A stretch of DNA of 64,000 nucleotides from Craspedostauros australis. Lineage: Eukaryota > Bacillariophyta > Bacillariophyceae > Mastogloiales > Achnanthaceae. The position numbers and the translations under genes were made by a program. Of the stretch, positions 61,860 to 64,000 are shown one piece after another. Each line of letters starts with the position of its first letter. Position 1 is the first letter of the stretch. The stretch spans positions 434,001 to 498,000 of the forward strand of contig JAMXDE010000025.1 of the NCBI GenBank assembly GCA_026770025.1. Reading direction: 5' to 3'. Under the pieces are notes generated by a model. The model had not been told where the DNA came from, searched no databases, and was given only the letters and a program-made list of their open reading frames with translations.

Positions 61860-64000
61860 CACGACGTGTTGGCACCATACATGCCAACAATCCGCATGAT
61901 GGTCATGGGGTACAGTCCAGGCTTGAACTGGACTCTCATGCCGACACCATTGTTGCCGGCCGACAGTGCGTGGTGCTACATTATACTGACAGGTGCTGTG
62001 ACGTGTCACCATACACTGACAGCTATGATCCAGTCAAAGATGTGCCCATAGTGACGGCCGCAACCGGATACACGTCCGCTGCAGGCAGACGGTACATACT
62101 CGTGTTCAACGAGGCATTGTCGATGCCGAGCCTCGACCATTCGTTGGTCAATCCAAACCAACTGCGGCATCATGGCGTTGACATACAGGACAACCCATAC
62201 GCTGGGAAGCCTATGGTCATACGACATGACGAGCAGGGTTTTGCGGCGTGTCTGCAATCAGAGGGTACCACCATATACCTTGACACATGGAGGCCATCAT
62301 CCGCAGATCTGAGCCAGCTACCACACATCGTACTGTCCAGCCCGACACCTTGGAACCCAGAACGCGTCCGGTTCCCAGTCATCCCATACCACGAACAGGA
62401 AGAGATCGAGGTCCGAAACACGCATGCAGTCCGCTCATCCACCCACCACACTGACATGGATAGCCATTATGGATCCATCAATTGCCATTTCAACCAACGG
62501 CTGATTTGGAGTGTGCGTGTGGATGAGAAGGCGATAGACCGCAAGCCTGCGGTGTCAACGGAGATGACGGACAACCCCGATGTCCATATCCCTGGTCCCA
62601 TCACAGAGGACGAGATCCAGGTACCGAGATCGTTCCTGTCGGCTGATCGGCACTCGAAGATGACGGCCGAAGAGCTCAGCGATCGGTGGCACCTCAGCCT
62701 CGAGCAAGCACGGCTTACTCTTCGAGCTACGACTCGGAACCTCGTGCGATCGGCGGTCATGCCGTTGGCTCGGCGCTATCGTGCCGATCGCATGTACATC
62801 CCAAAGCGGATCCAGGGGACTATGGCAACGGATACGATGTATGCCCGATGTGAGGATCTACATGGGCACAAGTACTCGCAGATCTTCGCATCTCCTCAAT
62901 TCTTCGTTGAGGCATACCACATGTTCCGGAAGTCGGAGGCACATGAGGCCCTTGACACCTTCGTCCGTGACTATGGAGCTCCGGATATACTCGTCGCAGA
63001 CGGTGCGCCGGAGCAGGTTGGACCGCACAGCCAATTCCGAAAAGGATGTCGCAAGTACAACATCCAGTTGCATGTCACGGAAGTTGAGCGGCACAACCAG
63101 AACCCAGCGGAAGGTGTCATTCGTGAGTTGAGACGGCGGTGGTACAGGGTCATGTTCAGGACGAACTGTCCCAGACGATTGTGGAGCTACGGGTTGACCC
63201 ACCTTGCTGCCATCATGCAGCGCACAGCCAGCAATGCAGGAGGCTTACAGGGACGCACACCGATTGAGCGATTGACTGGTGAGACGCCGGACATTTCGGA
63301 GTACCTCGATTTTGGATTCTACGATCGAGTGTGGTTCAAGCCGAACGCGGGGCTGGGTGAAATACAGGTGGGGCGATTCCTTGGTGTGGCACGGACGACG
63401 GGATCGCTGATGTCATATTGGGTTTTGCCAGCGTCTGGCATTCCCATGGCGCGCACTACGGTGCAGCGGGTGACCACTGTTGAGATGGGCATCGATGCCC
63501 ACAAGGAGAAATTCGTGGCATATGATGCTGCAATAGCTCGGCGTTTCAAAGAGGAGCGGCTGGCGGTCACGGGAGGGAGGCCGCAGCTTTCCGCATGGGC
63601 CGAGCTGAATGACGACGATCCCGACTTTGCGGCCGAGTTCTCTCGCACGTTCAGCAACGGGGACGTCGCGGAGGCCGATGACGCTTTCGACCCTGATACG
63701 TTCGATGGATACCTCAACATGGAGCTATCTATCGATCGCGGGGGAGAGTATCCGGAATTCGCTCGCGTCACAAAGCGGCTTCGCGACAAGGACGGCAAAC
63801 CCATTGGGACGGCGGCCACCAACCCAATCATGGATACGCGGTTGTACGAAGTTGAGTTCAGCGACGGACACCGGCAATCCATGGCAGCAAACGTCATTGC
63901 GGAGAATTTATTCGCACAGATTGACGAAGAAGGCAACCGGCACGTGCTTATCGATGAGATCATTGATCATCGCAAGGATGCCAGTGCCATCACTCAGCAG
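61860..64000 (+). other. Pol region of Copia element C (protease and integrase parts), runs off the window
   Basis: A protease-like segment begins near 61930, an HRCC-type integrase-proximal region lies at about 62620-62760, the integrase core at about 62820-63260, and a conserved post-integrase domain up to 63470. The remainder to the edge (SDGHRQSMAANVIAENLFAQ near 63860) is the linker that precedes reverse transcriptase in this group. Confidence 0.7.

Larger units (their letters stand above)
59714..64000 (+). mobile_element. Copia element C of the diatom CoDi kind (right part outside the window)
   Basis: A third Copia element, unrelated in detail to A and B. A gag-like frame (60284-61723) precedes a pol region with protease and integrase parts that stays recognisable to the window edge. 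The spacing of pol landmarks and the PASGIPMARTTV-type segment after the integrase match Copia elements widespread in diatom genomes. The left LTR probably begins near 59714 (tgtatgacccggtagg), but without its partner this is a guess. Whether the element is whole cannot be judged, since reverse transcriptase, RNase H and the 3' LTR lie beyond 64000. Age unknown. Confidence 0.75.

Noticed and set aside
1-64000. Polinton, capsid-bearing or other virus-derived DNA elements
   Set aside because: No capsid, packaging ATPase or protein-primed polymerase sequence was recognised; the large element at 45.4-59.3 kb has a MULE transposase instead.

Overview
The window is nuclear DNA of a eukaryote, most probably a diatom or close stramenopile. 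The last 4 kb carry a Copia element of the kind typical of diatom genomes. The MULE, mariner-like and LINE-like proteins also resemble families seen there. The ANK-BTB genes and the Mss4-like gene have no obvious introns. The species assignment is inference.

Layout. 1-534 is the start of a pyridoxamine-phosphate-oxidase-like gene on the minus strand. 2.4-7.35 kb is a decayed LINE-like element (minus) that has lost its reverse transcriptase core. 8326-9042 is an intact small zinc-binding (GFA/Mss4-like) gene. From about 9.54 to 35.5 kb runs an array of four direct repeat units with an ~8.0 kb period. A full unit holds an ankyrin-repeat gene joined to a BTB domain, a convergent minus-strand gene of unknown function, a Ser/Arg-rich gene and a spacer. 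Only unit 4 has an unbroken ANK-BTB gene (1151 aa, 23 ankyrin repeats). Units 1-3 keep shorter open ANK frames but have stops before the BTB part. Unit 3 lost about 4.3 kb. A 1.83 kb inverted-repeat element with no recognised transposase sits on the unit 3/unit 4 junction.

From 35.5 kb on the window is a nest of mobile elements: a solo LTR inside a broken mariner-like transposase; Copia element A (37890-45273, minus, 6 bp target duplication, LTRs ~1.2% different); and a large foldback-type MULE (45393-59318) whose terminal inverted repeats enclose a transposase gene and two inverted arrays of a ~195 bp satellite. Copia element B (47476-54880, plus, identical LTRs) sits inside one satellite arm. 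A third, distinct Copia element begins near 59.7 kb and runs off the right edge.

Two signals stand out. First, units 2 and 3 are identical over more than 1 kb, but their ANK genes then differ by 15 amino acids in the last ~450 bases against about four or five silent changes; most of these fall at exposed ankyrin positions, many through two- or three-base codon changes. This looks like diversification of binding surfaces. Second, the MULE has a satellite palindrome of about 1.5 kb per arm.
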